This document shows, one piece after another, positions 1-13,047 of a stretch of DNA of 64,000 nucleotides. The translations under genes were made by a program, and so were the position numbers. Each line of letters begins with the position of its first letter. Position 1 is the stretch's first letter. The DNA is from Stratiolaelaps scimitus (taxonomy: Eukaryota > Arthropoda > Arachnida > Mesostigmata > Laelapidae): NCBI GenBank assembly GCA_019614645.1, contig JABWDB010000015.1, positions 1,798,001 through 1,862,000 on the forward strand, given 5' to 3'. Under the pieces are notes generated by a model. It searched no databases, was not told where the DNA came from, and worked only from the letters and a program-made list of their open reading frames with translations.

Positions 1-2450
1 CTCGAATTCTTGAAAATCCCCAAAAAAAATGGCACGGCAATCGAAAGGACGCAATGTGGCTTCTAGAGGTAAAGCCTCACAGTACAACTACTATAACAAA
101 CTGCACGAAGGCCAACAATATTCATCTATGGATTCAACCCTGATATTCTCCAGATTTGGGCGCTTGCGATGATGGTTCTTTGTTTCAGAAAACTACTGAC
201 TACGAAATTAGGTTGGACAAAGCAAATGTAATGTATACTGCCGTTCACAAGCCCGCCGGTGCGTGGTTCCGGTGCGTGAATACTAAATTATATTAGCGCG
301 AATAGATGCTAAAATCATCATAGGTCTAGCTGTATCTGTTCAAAGGTTGCCAATATATTTCCGATGTATATAGTAGCTCCGAACGACAACGTGGCTCCGA
401 ACAATACGGTCACACGTATTTGCAATATTTGCATTAAATTTGGCCGGATCAGTGTCGCTCGGTTGTATGTGGCGTTTAGACTAACCTCTCTATCTTGCCT
501 ATGAAGTACAAAGCTTCACTTTTGAGCTGACCTTGAGGTAAACTCTGAGGCGAAATTTTGCAAAGCTGGATATTCGTCGTTTTATCATTGCCACTTAAGT
601 CGAGGAGACAGCTCGAGGTGGGCATATCGAATGGAGCTGAAGTGCATGGTATACATACTTATCACACTTGACGGACCTGTTAAAGTCAGGAGCACTCTGG
701 CAGAAAAAGTCCTTTCACATTATAACGGTACGGAGTTCTACGTGTCAAGTACTCTATGAGAGTCACTGGGGCTTTGCTGAAAATGAGGAGTCCATATATT
801 CAAGTCTGAGCCAATGCCAGGACGACACTTGTTTAGCGTGCGAGCCTAAAATGCTCTTTGGCCTGCTGACATAAGCATACGTATTGTCAAGGAATATTCA
901 TCTCCTTGGATGTGCGTTCTCGTGCTCAAACAACTGCTGCAATTATTTTCTATTAACGAACAGATCTGATTCAAAACTACACCTGCGGAAATTGTGCCTA
1001 TCCAGGGCATAATGTGAGTCATTTCGTATTCCGAACGTTATTCATGACTTAGAAGAAGCTGGTAGTATTGATAGTCCCAGTGTATTAAGCTACAATCGAC
1101 TTGCTGTGCAGCTTACTAGATAGAATCCTTAGGACAGAACGACGACACAAATAGTTGTCTGAAAAATGGTACGGTTCGCAAATAACGCTGGAACTCCCTG
1201 GGTGACGTCATTCTACCTCCATGACATCGTATCGAACCACACATTAACACATTACCCCACTTTTACCTGCTATGGACACCCATGCTCGAGCACTTCTTCA
1301 GCTCTGTTTTGATATGCTCCTAGCAACACACTGCACGCTGCCTAACACTGCCCTTCGACATTTCCTAGTCGAGTCTCAACTTGGTTGATTTGAACGGCTA
1401 TAATTTCTGTGATTTTCTTTCTTCCATAGCTAACTCACTGTCTTCCTTCAAGGGCAGGCCTCGGTTGCCATGCTTTACTTTGTAGCATTACTTCAAGGAC
1501 ATACCGGAGTTACACAGGAGAGCAATCGAAGGGTTAGCCTGAAGTGGAAATTATTTATCGCCTTTTTTCAATTTCGGCCTTATCGGTCATCAGTGATGCT
1601 GGACATACCAGGACTTCCTCCAAAAGACGACCACGTGACGGCAGAGCAATGGTAACGTATCCCAACAAACCACGATATCTCGAATCTAATCGGCGATCTC
1701 AGACTGTGCTGCTGCTCGAGGCTTCAGTGGCGAACTACAGCCGAAGATATGCGCACAGAGTTTTCCAGATAGGTCATTGTCATGATATGTTCATATATAT
1801 ATGTATATATATATATATATATAGTGCAATCCGAGTAGTGCTCCTTACGATGGACGCCCTTGCTCCAGCAGGGACGAAGAACCTGGCTTTTGTTGAAAAT
1901 CTGGTACCTAGTTCTCTCATTGTCGGAAAGACGCTTTATTAATACCAGGGCCCCGTCGCGACGGTCGTCTTGACACTCTGTTGTGGTGTGACAGGTAGCA
2001 ATCCTTTGTCCGTTCTGCGCCCCAGATTCAGTCAACCCACCACCATACCCATCTGCTTGCCGAACTGAGCAGTTGAGTGAGGCTGCACATATATTATTCT
2101 CTCTCTCTCTCGCGAGCCCCTCCCTCCGCTTGGCCAATCCCTAGTGCTGAACACAACCGTTGGCGTCACTGGCCTACACAGCAGGTTGAACGTACACTGT
2201 ACATGTAGCGGCGTTTCTCGCCGTCAACGTGTCAACGCACAGAACGTGCGCACGGAGAATGAAACTATAGTAGTAGCTGGCTGTTTCTACACTTCGTATG
2301 TACGTAGACCCAGCGAGTCCGCTGTTCTGCAAAGTTAGACAGGGGCTATCGGAGAGGCAGAGAGCGAAGTCAGAGAAAGCCATGGGATGAGGAGATAAGT
2401 TGGGTTGAACCAGGGACGGGAAACTAAAGGGTAAAGTCTCTGACCCGACT

Positions 2451-2495
<45 letters not shown>

Positions 2496-3860
2496 TATAT
2501 ATTATATATATTTCAAGGTAGTCCTGCTGCCTGCCTGAGGCTCACATTCGTTCCCCATATACTTTCTCCTCGACAAATAGCTCTAACCTGCTTCCTGGTA
2601 GTTGACAGCGTAGCATTTGGCGCTCATCGTGCAGTTCCGTATGGTCCGGTTGGCTTTCGTCTCAAGCTCGGGAAGTGTTAGACGGGGTCGAGTTTGTGTG
2701 AAGGGGTTGGGAGCTAGCTCCGGGGGCCAAACCAAGGGGATGTTAGGTGGCAAAGTGCTGCAGGTTACGCAGTTTGAGTGAGCGCACGTGGCACCCCTGT
2801 AGGTAGTGGTCGGCCGGCGGAAGACGATTCTATGCACCGGCGGCGGCGGCAGCAGCAGAACCCCATACGCTCAACCATCACCCCTGCCTTCACCGGAGCC
2901 GCTGAAGCGTTCTGAATTTGTGCGCCAGAGCCTCTCTCTCTCTCTCCCCTCTCTCTCTCTCACCTCCGCCACCATGTACGCACACGCAATACTGTGTTAC
3001 GCCGACCCGGTCCGGCCAGCCGATCAGGCGGGGTTCAGGCCAGAGTTGTCTCGCATGGAAGCATGCACCGTAGCAGCGTTTGTGATGGGGACTATTGACG
3101 TTGGTGGTGGAGTATAGAGCGGAGGAGACGACATTCGAAAATTGCTTTTCCACGGTATCTCCCCGCGAATGAGATAACGAAGTGGCGAAGCGAAAACGAG
3201 ACGTGGCGGGAGGGGTCCCTGACGAAGTTACCGAGCTAAATTCGAAGAATGAGCCCGGCCGGCCTCGCCAACAGACGAGAGGTAGACGCGGCGGTCGTAC
3301 GAACGCACGAATGGCGTTGGTGACGTTGTGGAGAGCAAATGACACGCCTTCCAACGCAGTGGTGATTGTATACAGGACGAGCTTGGGGTACGCATTTTGT
3401 AATACAAAGGTATAAGCTAGCAAGCATTGCGCGCCAAATGTATGACACAAATTAGTTACCTGATTTTTGTCTATTTGTGAGACTATGCCGAACCCAAGTT
3501 AGTTAACCCGTTATACATAACTTGAAACGCATGATAATATTATGCTATACATTTGGGAATACAACGACAAATGTATCGCTCTCGTGTTTGCCAAGGGCAA
3601 CAGGCGGCAGGTGACCCGCGCAACGCGTGAGGCTTGCATGACCGAAAGTCGTCGTCGATGAGAGTAAGCTCCCGAACGCGTAAAAAGAGTCTCAAAGTGT
3701 CGCCAACCGACATCACCCGATGCTAACTAAACTGTACGACTTTATTATGCTATAAGAATCTATCAAGTGCATGATTTGCTGTTCTTTTTTATGCATCTAG
3801 CCGTTTAAACTTGTCGAAAATAAGGACTTTTGATTCTTGCACTAGTGTGCTCATACCGGG
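1..3860. other. No gene supported
   Basis: Only short scattered frames on both strands, plus TA and CT microsatellites. The GC-richer part (2.5-3.4 kb) gives overlapping frames in several registers, as expected by chance. Confidence 0.6.
2453..2511. repeat. (TA)n microsatellite
   Basis: About 58 bases of alternating TA with two single-base slips. A shorter (TA)n lies at 1793-1823 and CT tracts at 2097-2112 and 2932-2961. Confidence 0.95.
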
Positions 3861-4049
3861 TGAATAAATTACTTACCTATAAAATCGAGCCTCTACAGAT
3901 GCAACGGAGAGACACAAATCGTTTGTCTAGCTAAACGTGTGTAGTACGAAAACTTTGGAAAGTGTTGTAGGTGGTTCTGTCAAATATTTAACGTTTAGTT
4001 TCATTAAGATAGCCATTATTTATATCGGGAAAGGACGTACTAAACCTAC

Positions 4050-4200
4050 CTAGTGCAACAGAGCATGACGAGTTCGAGGTGTATACCAGAGCGTATATCA
4101 ACTTTGGCTTAAAATGATGCAATTCACTTCTTTCTATATGGACTTCGATAAAAATGGCGACATGAGAGGAAATCCACACCACAGACAGATACGCAGACAT
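4050..4200 (-). CDS. Possible second exon of the secreted-protein candidate
   Basis: An open frame with VEVHIERSEL-like alternation and KLIYALVYTSNSSC (one sequon, one cysteine) ends GCACTAG|GTAGGT in phase 1. It would suit an extracellular domain. The true 5' boundary is unknown. The best downstream acceptor (TATTTGACAG, near 3979) leads in that phase to a stop about 16 codons on (EPPTT...HTFS). Confidence 0.22.
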
Positions 4201-4274
4201 GTACTATCGCTTCTTGGCCGGCATTTTCCTGGCGGTTAAGCGATAACATATATACCCCCGCCCTGCTCGACGCT

Positions 4275-4544
4275 CTATTGCAACTGAGATGTGTAGACAA
4301 TTATAGCAATATTTTTTTGGTAACAGGATGGTCCCACCAAAATTAATTTAAAAAAAAGGGCAAGTTTACTGTCGGCATTAAGCCTGCAGTGAGGCCTCCC
4401 CAAATGTTCCATGATAAGCAATGGCAGCCAAGACGTTTCTTCGAGCACCTCCAAATTGTCCCACCCAAAAGATGCGAACATTGCTTCAGAAATAAAAACG
4501 CACATAAGACTCAAAACAATTCCTAACCGGCATGCTATACTCAT
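4275..4544 (-). CDS. Small putative secreted protein
   Basis: An 89-residue frame from ATG to TAG. It begins with a convincing signal peptide (SIACRLGIVLSLMCVFISEA, residues 2-21) followed by FGWDNLEVLEETSW and two cysteines (HC, SC) in the mature part. No family is recognised. A short same-strand frame follows at 4050-4200 with a GTAGGT donor, and a perfect AG|GTAAGT donor lies at 3877/3876, so this may be the first exon of a longer gene. Splicing could not be resolved. The start has T at -3, so chance remains possible. Confidence 0.35.
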   Translation of the reverse strand: MSIACRLGIVLSLMCVFISEAMFASFGWDNLEVLEETSWLPLLIMEHLGRPHCRLNADSKLALFFKLILVGPSCYQKNIAIIVYTSQLQ

Positions 4545-4654
4545 ATAATCGTTGGGTACTTAGCGCTTTAAGAATGCGGGGAGGAATAATATTGAAATAA
4601 TTGCTCATTAATCATCAGCGATACAGCTGATGACCGGAAGCAGCTACCCTTGTG

Positions 4655-4741
4655 GCGGTCCTCTCATATCGAGAGGACCGCTATGACTGTACCGATCCGA
4701 GTGATCCGAAGGCTCTTACGGAGGTTCGGAACACTCGGATC
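4655..4741. repeat. Two adjacent stem-loops
   Basis: GCGGTCCTCTC and GAGAGGACCGC (4655-4665, 4671-4681) are perfect 11-bp arms with a 5-base loop. GATCCGAGTG and CACTCGGATC (4694-4703, 4732-4741) are perfect 10-bp arms with a second inner pairing. Confidence 0.8.
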
Positions 4742-4749
4742 AGGAACAC

Positions 4750-7700
4750 CCCTTGGTGCACAGGCCTTTTGGCTTGCAGCGTCTCACAGGTTGAACTTTC
4801 TACCTTGGCGTTTCGGGTGCTTGTTCTTTGTTCCAGGCAGTGTTCTCCTACCAGGACACCTAGAATAGCAGGCCTCCACTACGCGTCCTTCGACCGGTTT
4901 CAAGGCAAGCCACTCGCCGAGGTCATCAGCGTTAAACCGACATGAGACATCAAAGATCGGCGCCCGTCCTGACGGTCGACTTCCGACTAAATTATTTATG
5001 TAGAGGGATGACGGCGACTTCCAAGGAGACACACCGCTTCGTCAGGCTCTGCAATGGTGGTTGCCGCCAAAAAAAACGCCCCTTAAACGGGCGGAAACGT
5101 TGGATGTTGAGTTGAAGCGATTTAGGCACACCAGGTTGGTTGGTAGTTGTGAATTTATTATATATATACTCACATCGACAGTTGCGTAGTGCATACGATT
5201 AGAATTGGACGTGAGGTGAACTGATATCGTGGTAATATTTGCTACGGTAGTTAGGCAACGTAATCTCGAAAGGAGGGTAGCGTTTCCTAGGCACCCCGAC
5301 TTATACCTTTACATATCCATTGGTCAGGGCAAGCTAGCTCATTAGTTCAGTGCGTCCGTATTACATCAATACATTATACACATCGTTTGTAACGTGTACG
5401 TCCATAACAATAGCATGTTATATTGTATGGGGCTTCAGTATGGTTTGAAGTAAAATGAAAGTTGTCTATCGCCCAAGTATGGGAGCTCTATTAGTTACTC
5501 CCATCCAACGTCCGAAAAAAGGATGTTCTATCAACATAATGAGAGGGTATTCTGCGAAAATATAACCCGCTTCTACGGTCGTGTTCATAGAGTGATATTA
5601 GCTTATGCACGACGTCAAATAGCTCTGAATGTCATTCGCTTACTTGTAGTGGGCTTATTCTGTATGTTGAAACACCTTTATTTTCTCTCACAATCATAAT
5701 ACCCATCTTCCCTCGCCCTTGGTCATCCAGAAGTTCATGGACGGGTCCAGAAATGCCGCCCGGCCAGCATATTTAGCCAGTGAGCGATAGGAACGAAACA
5801 AGACGGCAGCAGCTGACATCTGCCCCCTTGAGACGACTTGTATCGGCCGCAATGCCGTACGCCCATAGGCGTTACTTCACCTTATGGACTCAACTAATCG
5901 AGCTCCCACGAACGCCACCGTGAACAACCTGACTACCGACTGACTTTCGGGTCATTGGGAGTACGGCAGCACTTGCCCACGCGCACTTCGGTAGACCTGT
6001 CAGAATCTACTCGACGGCAGCAGAGATCGACTGTTCTGCCTTCAGGATCTGCTGCCTTTCTCGCTTCGTTCACTTAGCCTCAGGGACTCGCGAGCCCCCT
6101 GCGGCTTCGCCAGCCTTGCCTTTACGTAGGCTATTGTTCCTCCAGTGCGGCCGACTCGAAATTCTCTCGGCAGGCGGCGACGCCGACCGTGAGCTGCGGC
6201 ATAGTGTGAGCGCGCGCAGGTCGGGGACATCTAGCCATGATGACTCAGGGATATTTTTGGGTTCGCCTGCTCAGAAAAAGCAGTTTGCGAGGAAGGCAAC
6301 TATGTTAGCCCATCACCATTTGCAGGTGGAGAAAAATATACAAAAATATATTACACAAAAAACAAAATGTAGCGACGTTAACAGGGCGCATATTGCATTT
6401 GCCGATTAAGTCCACGATTATGACATCAGCGAGATTGAATTTGGCGCCAACTTTTTCGGGTGTGGACCTTCCTCAGTCTCATGAGATACAGTAATTGAGC
6501 GTCACGTTGCGTTGATGCTAAATCATACGAAGTCGGTATACACACACATTGCATTAAGACGTGACGCAGAGACTGTCGTCAGGACCAACCCGTTTCCGGA
6601 GTAGAATCATTTTTTTATGACCCTTCCAAAAGGTTCCATAGCGAAGAAGAGGAAATGGTTGGTTCTGAGCCAGCGAGATTGCTCTCTCGGGAATTGCTGT
6701 CTCGGGCTCGACACCGACTAACGTGGTCGAGTATTGGCGGAGTTGAAACTCCGTCTTGTGAGCGAACAATGATGGTCATACAATGTATATATATATATAA
6801 ATCGGTTTTCTTTTCGAATTGAACCGATTATTATCTACCTGTGAGACTGTTGTAACTCTGGGAGTGAACTCCTCTCTCCGTCAAACTGACGAAACTCTCC
6901 CGAAACAGGATGAAAACTTTAGGTCTAATTGTAACGAACAAAATCTGCTCCTGTACACTTTGTCAGTCTGGCGGCCTAATGCAAGCGTTCCATCTCACGT
7001 GTGCGCGTGCAATTCAAGCGGAACGGAAGCGCTCTGCCTCCTGAGATTACCTAACCTTCCGGGTTAGGTGGATGGCGTACACCTAGACCTCGAAGTCTAA
7101 CCTAGATGCCCGCTGCACAGGTAATCACTATTTGGTTGTCACCGATTTCGCCTCGAGCAACTAACTGTCTTCCTGCGCGCCATCCGAGACATCATCGGTA
7201 GGGTCGACCTGCCTCCCTGTTTGCTTGCTTACCTGGCTGGCTGCAAGAATGAACACCAAGCGTCTAGGCGCAAGGTTCTTATATTGTCGCTGGCCTGACG
7301 GGCCCTTACTTTACTTGGCTGTCAGCTTTTGACAGGCACGGCGACGCTATTACCTGACACAGGTAGGGTGTCGATGAAAGGCGTGTATTTGCACACTTGA
7401 AGTCTCCGTAACAGACAACGAAGCCTTCCCGGATATAAGAGTTAACTCATCTAATGGAACAGATGCTCCCATGGCTGCCCAACACGACTGGCGGAGGTGA
7501 CCCTTGTTATTTATAAATATTTAAATAAAGGCGATATTCACCAGCCAGCTGTGAAGGATTTGACTATTCTGAATAATATAACTGAAGTATAAACTATGTT
7601 AGCATTATTATTTTTTAAACCATTTATCATTGTCGGTTGCGCCAATTTATCAGCCGAAATGTCAGTAGACAGTAATCGACAACTTGATGCTAACAAGTGA

Positions 7701-7825
7701 TTTTTTGGTGATTTTTTTCTTCTCATCTCGAACTTGATCGCCCAGATCCACTTGACATCGAAGTACATCTGTGTGCCAGTCAGCACGGGACAAGATACAA
7801 TGGATCAAGATGGTCAAAAGGTCCC
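4750..7825. other. No gene supported
   Basis: Unique-looking non-coding DNA with a short TA tract at 6786-6799. No frame has splice signals or recognisable motifs. Confidence 0.55.
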
Positions 7826-7829
7826 GTGG

Positions 7830-8105
7830 ATGATCCAGGTAGTGGCGGACGTCTTAGATTGCTCGACAGGGTAGGAAGACGTACGGCTTGAGGTCACATG
7901 CTGCCGGAGGCGAAGAATGGTTGGATTTCTTCATTATCTCCCCTTATCCATGGATTATTGCCAGGTGCAGCAAGGTTGAAAATAAATCTCAGGTAGAGCC
8001 GACATATTCTCGTTGTACTATCTAAAGGTTAAGTGCCGAGGTCTGTCACATAACATGGAACATAACAGCTGAGAGCCAGCTCAGAGAATGATTTAAAGAT
8101 GGTCA
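7830..8105 (+). mobile_element. SINE-like repeat, family 2, copy A
   Basis: Aligns end to end with 55160-55437. Shared blocks: GATGATC, AGATTGCTCGACAG / TGATTGCTAGACAG, GGATTATTGCCAGGTGCA / GGATCCTTGCCAGATACA, TTCTCGTTGTA, CAGCTGAGAGCCAGCTCA / CAGCTGAGAATCAGCTCA, and a shared end GATGGTC. The copies are clearly diverged, hence old. Confidence 0.65.
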
Positions 8106-8109
8106 AGTA

Positions 8110-11100
8110 TACTGGGGTGGACTATCTCTCATGGAGTCTACGGCAAGTCAGATTGCGCCAACTACGAACGCTTCGACGGCAACGCTCACAGCTTATATAA
8201 TGTCGCCCCGTCTCTCTCTCGCCAAACATGCCATCGGTGTGACCGTGAAACCATCGCTCGGGTCAACTTATCAGTCATGCACCTGCCTGCACCTTGGGGC
8301 TTGATACGGCCGCAGCTATAGAGCCCTCCGTCCGGGAGATTGCACAGAATAGTATGGCGGTCATTAACCCTTGATTGCTCAAGGTCCATGTAAGCGTGAC
8401 AGTGTTACTGTGCGAATTGAGGAACCCTCCGAACTCGAACTTCCATTTGACGACCTCGCACACGGTACTCTCGTATGTTATCGCTCATTGTTCCCTTGGG
8501 CTAGCTTGAGGCCGGAGTATCATCTGTTCTGTAGGAGCACCACAGTGCCTACACTATGAATGTCTATCTTGTTGCCATAGTACGATAAACGCTCAACAGA
8601 GATTTTTAAAATAGCTGTGTTATACGGATCAAGGTGTACCTTGTAACCGATGTGACCAGCTTTAGCAGTGACACAGCTCGGAGCGTTTATTTGAATTTTA
8701 TAGCTTTGGTTCAAAGCTTCTTTTCACAATTCGCCCCCGTCAGGCTCGACGAGATGAAGTACAGATGGCGAGATGGCAAGAATATCGGGATTTCTGTGCT
8801 AAAACGTCTGAAGCTGGCTACAGCACACCCTCTTCGCACAATATGCATGCTCTGGTACAATTTAACCTCGAAACTAACCCAGGAACAATAACAAAAATAA
8901 TAATAATAATAATAATAGGAATCAAATAAGCATTGACACGCTTGGTTCGACGCGACTATTCTGTATTTATGCCCCATTGACTGGCGTTCAACAACTCCTC
9001 CAACTCTTTTGTGACTGGGGTCTGCTCCCACGGGTAGGCCATGCGGCCTATCGACCCACGAGTCTACGAGCCTTCTACGGAGATCGCGCAGGACGCCCCT
9101 GTCGGTGACGACGACGACGATAAAAACTCTCTAATCTTCGAGTTCCGTCCAACTCCGTCCCATGCATGTTATTGCAAGATATGCTCATAGTAACGGTCGG
9201 CGGCTAGTTTGCTACAGCCGTCGCCAGCAAAAAGTTTAACTAAAGCAGTTGTTATTCGACGACTATTGCATTGTCCATGAGGAGTTAGTTGCCCGAGTCA
9301 ATAATATCCGTTGATAAAAACCATTCCGGCACACTAACCTGCTACACAATGCTACATTCGCTGCCGCGTTCCCTCTGCCTCGTTCTCTAACTCCATCTAT
9401 ATATATATATATATATACTGCACCACGTGATATCTAGGTAAGTTGTATTACGCATAATGCCACGAAGTGTTTTATCCGATACAGGAAAAAGAGCGGGGGA
9501 GAAGAAGCGGAAGAGGGAGACACAGGATCCACAAAAGCGGTTGTTGTAGCCAGCTTTATTTAATATGAGTGGGTCCTGTCCAATCACTCGTGGCGTCTGC
9601 GGCAGCTACTGGCTCATAGCAGTAGTGTCTTCGAACGTTGACGGCGCTTGCTCGCTGATGACGTAGTTACGCACTGTGCTGTGTGGTGCTGTAAATTCCA
9701 CTGAAAGTCTCAAGTGTGCCATTAGACATCGCAGGCGCTGGCGGCGCTTGACGCTGGAAGCAGGCCGACCCTTTTGCGGGGTACCGCTACCTGTCACCGT
9801 AGTGTGCTGGTGTCGATTTGCTAAGTTATCTTCTCATCTCTTCTCCTATATCTCACGTCGCGGGATTCGAACCTGCGGCTTGAGCTTCTCCTCTTGTTGA
9901 ACTTGAACAATATTTCTTATTTAGAACCTTATGATTTGGGCTAATTGTTTGCGTAATAATCGGGCCAACTGTCTGTGTATTCCGCATTCGACTCACTAAG
10001 CACTTACCCGATGTTATCTCCTGCCTCGTCAAGGTGAAATATTTGTCTTAGTCCATCCGATCATTGTGCCCATAACAGCAGCAGCATTTCCACGTTCTAC
10101 GACTAGAAGAGAGAGAGAGAGGCGAAAAACCCTGTCTAAGATGTGCACCGCTATTGGGCTAGGTCCACCTAACGCTTCAATGAACCTATACTAAATGAAG
10201 TATACGTTTTAGGCATACTCTCAGTCTATGTTTAACGTCCAAGTCCCTTCCGTTGCAGGAAGAGACTTCATAAGACGGACCCCGTTAAATAAAAACTCAC
10301 TTTTTCTTTATGCCCTCTCATATTCGTCTCACGAATAACATCTCCCTTAGAAAAATATACGTCGAAAACAAAGATATGTTTTCGGTTTCTCCTCGTCGAC
10401 TAAATGACTGTTTGTTCAAAAAACATATGTGTCCCGATTATTATTACTATTATTATTATCGTCAATATCGACTCACCGCCTCCGACAGCTCGCATTTCCT
10501 ACCTCAATGGCCCCACCGCATATTACTATGCTAGCCATCTATCAAAAGGGTGCATATCTCGTATGTCGATATCAAAGTTCATTTTCCAAATGCCTCCCTG
10601 CATGCCCACCTGTACGCACAGACTCGTCTCAAGACAGCGGGGCGACTCTAGCAATTAGATGTGGTTCAAGCGTAGGCCATAGGGATAAAACATGCGGGGT
10701 GAGCCGAAACCATAGCGGCACCGTTCTCGCAATACACTCCCCGCCCGCGGCACCCCTAAGTATGGTATTATTTTAAAGAAATATGGTGTCTCTAGGGATC
10801 GTCTTGAGATAATGAGATTTTGTTCGAAAACTTGTTTTCGAACTTTTTGCTTGAGCGTTGCTTCACTCTGGGCCGTTTGTCCCATCCTTGCTCCATGGCG
10901 GGTCCCACAGGAATGCACAGATCTTGAGCCGGCTCGTAATGCGATCGCTAAGGGAAGTCAAGCTGTTTTTCTCCAACGTGGGCTCTGGAGCAGAGCATAC
11001 TACGACGGTATATAGGCCGCTGTAACTGCTCCGCCAATGCGATGAGAGTAGGAACGAGGATAGTTAACTAGGACAGGGGGTATACATATCCCTCTGACCT

Positions 11101-11500
11101 CGGCCGCCCATGATTCTCGGCTATGTAGCTAGCATAAGTATATCTAGTGTCATTGTTCTCTGCAGCTCTCCTATCGTTGCAATTGTGTCTGGGAATACAA
11201 AACGGAAGGCGAAAAATTGCGCTACACTGCGCTAAGTATTTGACGACAAAGTTCTCATAATTAACAAACGATGTTTACGAAAAATCTGAAAACAAATTAT
11301 AACGTGTTAATTCACTCTGACGAAATATGCACAATTATCTGCTGCTAAGATTCTCAGGGCTGGGTCTCTACGGCCAAACCAATATTATCATTTATATGTT
11401 TACGCACCTGGACTGTCGCCTGCGGCCTATTACAGCATAACCAAAGTCGTCACACTTAGTGACGTATGCATGGAGGAAGAAACTCATTTTTCATGCTTTA
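8110..11500. other. No gene supported
   Basis: Contains short trinucleotide tracts (TAA, TTA), a 10-bp hairpin GTTCGAAAAC/GTTTTCGAAC near 10821 and a B-box-like GGATTCGAACC on the minus strand at about 9862 without a tRNA around it. Confidence 0.55.
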
Positions 11501-11805
11501 TTTACCTGCAAGTCATGAAGGTCGAACAGGGTTGCGGTAGAGTACGATGAGAGCAATACCCCTCAGAGGTTTAATTTTGGGCACAAACTGAGTAAAATTC
11601 GCCATCTCTGAGTATACGCTGCGGCCAACCAACGTTAGCGAGACATGTCTCTCACGAAGCTGGAGGTGACAACCGATATCAGCTTGATACGATTGATCAC
11701 CTTTCGTTTCGTATGCACAGGTATAATGTAGCAGTGAACAGCGCAACGGAGATCGTTTACTCGGCTGGCCACAAGGTTTGGACTGCATTCAATATATCTA
11801 CTCAC

Positions 11806-11956
11806 CACCTGCTTATCGCGTTTCTGATAGAGAATTCGGATAAGGTCTGCCCTGTTCCAGCTTGAATATGTTCCTGTAGGTTCCTGTAGGTGACCATATT
11901 TAGCGTACGATGCAGAGGCCAGTAGTTTAATTAGTGGGTGGTAGCTAAGTTTGCGC
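11806..11956 (-). CDS. Candidate internal exon with strong splice sites
   Basis: Acceptor GTTGTTTCTTGCCAG and donor GTG|GTGAGT flank a 151-base open segment (enters phase 2, leaves phase 0) coding RKLSYHPLIK...IRILYQKRDKQV, 50 codons. Family not recognised. A 10-bp tandem duplication (TTCCTGTAGG twice, 11871-11890) lies inside. Because 10 is not a multiple of 3, the frame before or after it would have changed when the duplication arose, so this may be a decayed exon. Partner exons were not found with confidence; a coding-like frame containing RERHVSLTLVGRSVYSEM follows at 11513-11670. Confidence 0.38.
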
Positions 11957-11999
11957 CTGGCAAGAAACAACGTGGATATCCACACGGCGTAAGCACTAA

Positions 12000-12987
12000 G
12001 TCTAATGTAGCATTACTGCTTCTATCTCTATCTCAAGGTCCTGGAATTAGGTTAGGCTAGCACGCAGCCTGGAACCAACCGCGTTGACCTCTCCAAGTTG
12101 AACTAGTAATTTAATTTCTAGATTTTGTACATGTTTACCTAGTGTATTACTGTACATTAAACTGTGTTTGCAGGACGAACGCCAATTAGTTACGGAAATC
12201 TAAAATCTAAATCTCATTCATGCATGTGGTCTCGACTTTAAATTGCCGCTGAGGAGAGCAAACATCCCTTCGCTTGACTCTAAAAGTATTATTTCTTTTT
12301 CTGAAAATGCACACAAGAGTGTTCGTTCGTAGATAAAATGTTCGTCTATATATATATATATATATACATACATACTATCGTGGATATTAAAAATCAAACG
12401 CCTCGAAACGCATTCACACGTCAACACACGTTGGCCTTGCAGTCAGCCGTTGGCGAGGCATCTCATCCTCACCACACGTGTCGTGCCCGTAATCTCATGT
12501 GGCCTTTTTTACACTGTTCCCGCATTCGTGTCCTTCTCGAAAAGGTGTTCTGTATGTTCGCAAAATGTTTTTCAAGGCCTGAACCAAAGACTCAACTTAG
12601 CCACAATGAATTTATGACAGCGCGTGTACACTCGACTTTGAAGCACACATTCTGTTTTGAGACAACTTCTGAAGGCGGACGCAGCGTCCCACTATGATTT
12701 AACATCAAACCGTAAATTGGCTGCCACCGACGTCAGAGGCTATAGTGTCTATAATTCACGCTGAAATCGCTCGTTGCCGTTAACTCCCCGTACTTATGTC
12801 CGTTGCTCGAGCTCTCTCTCTCTCTGTCCGCTTGTTGTTACTGATGCATTCAGCGTGTACCCTGCACGCGTCCTATAACTAGTAATAGGTACGTCAACGG
12901 ATAAGTGCTATAATCGTTACTTCGGATACGGCCCGTCCGTATGTACAGCTACAACAATAATAGTCCCACAATAGACGCATATACATG

Positions 12988-13047
<60 letters not shown>

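Noticed and set aside
9850..9885. B-box-like GGATTCGAACC (antisense) as a possible tRNA gene
   Set aside because: No A box at the right distance and no cloverleaf can be drawn.
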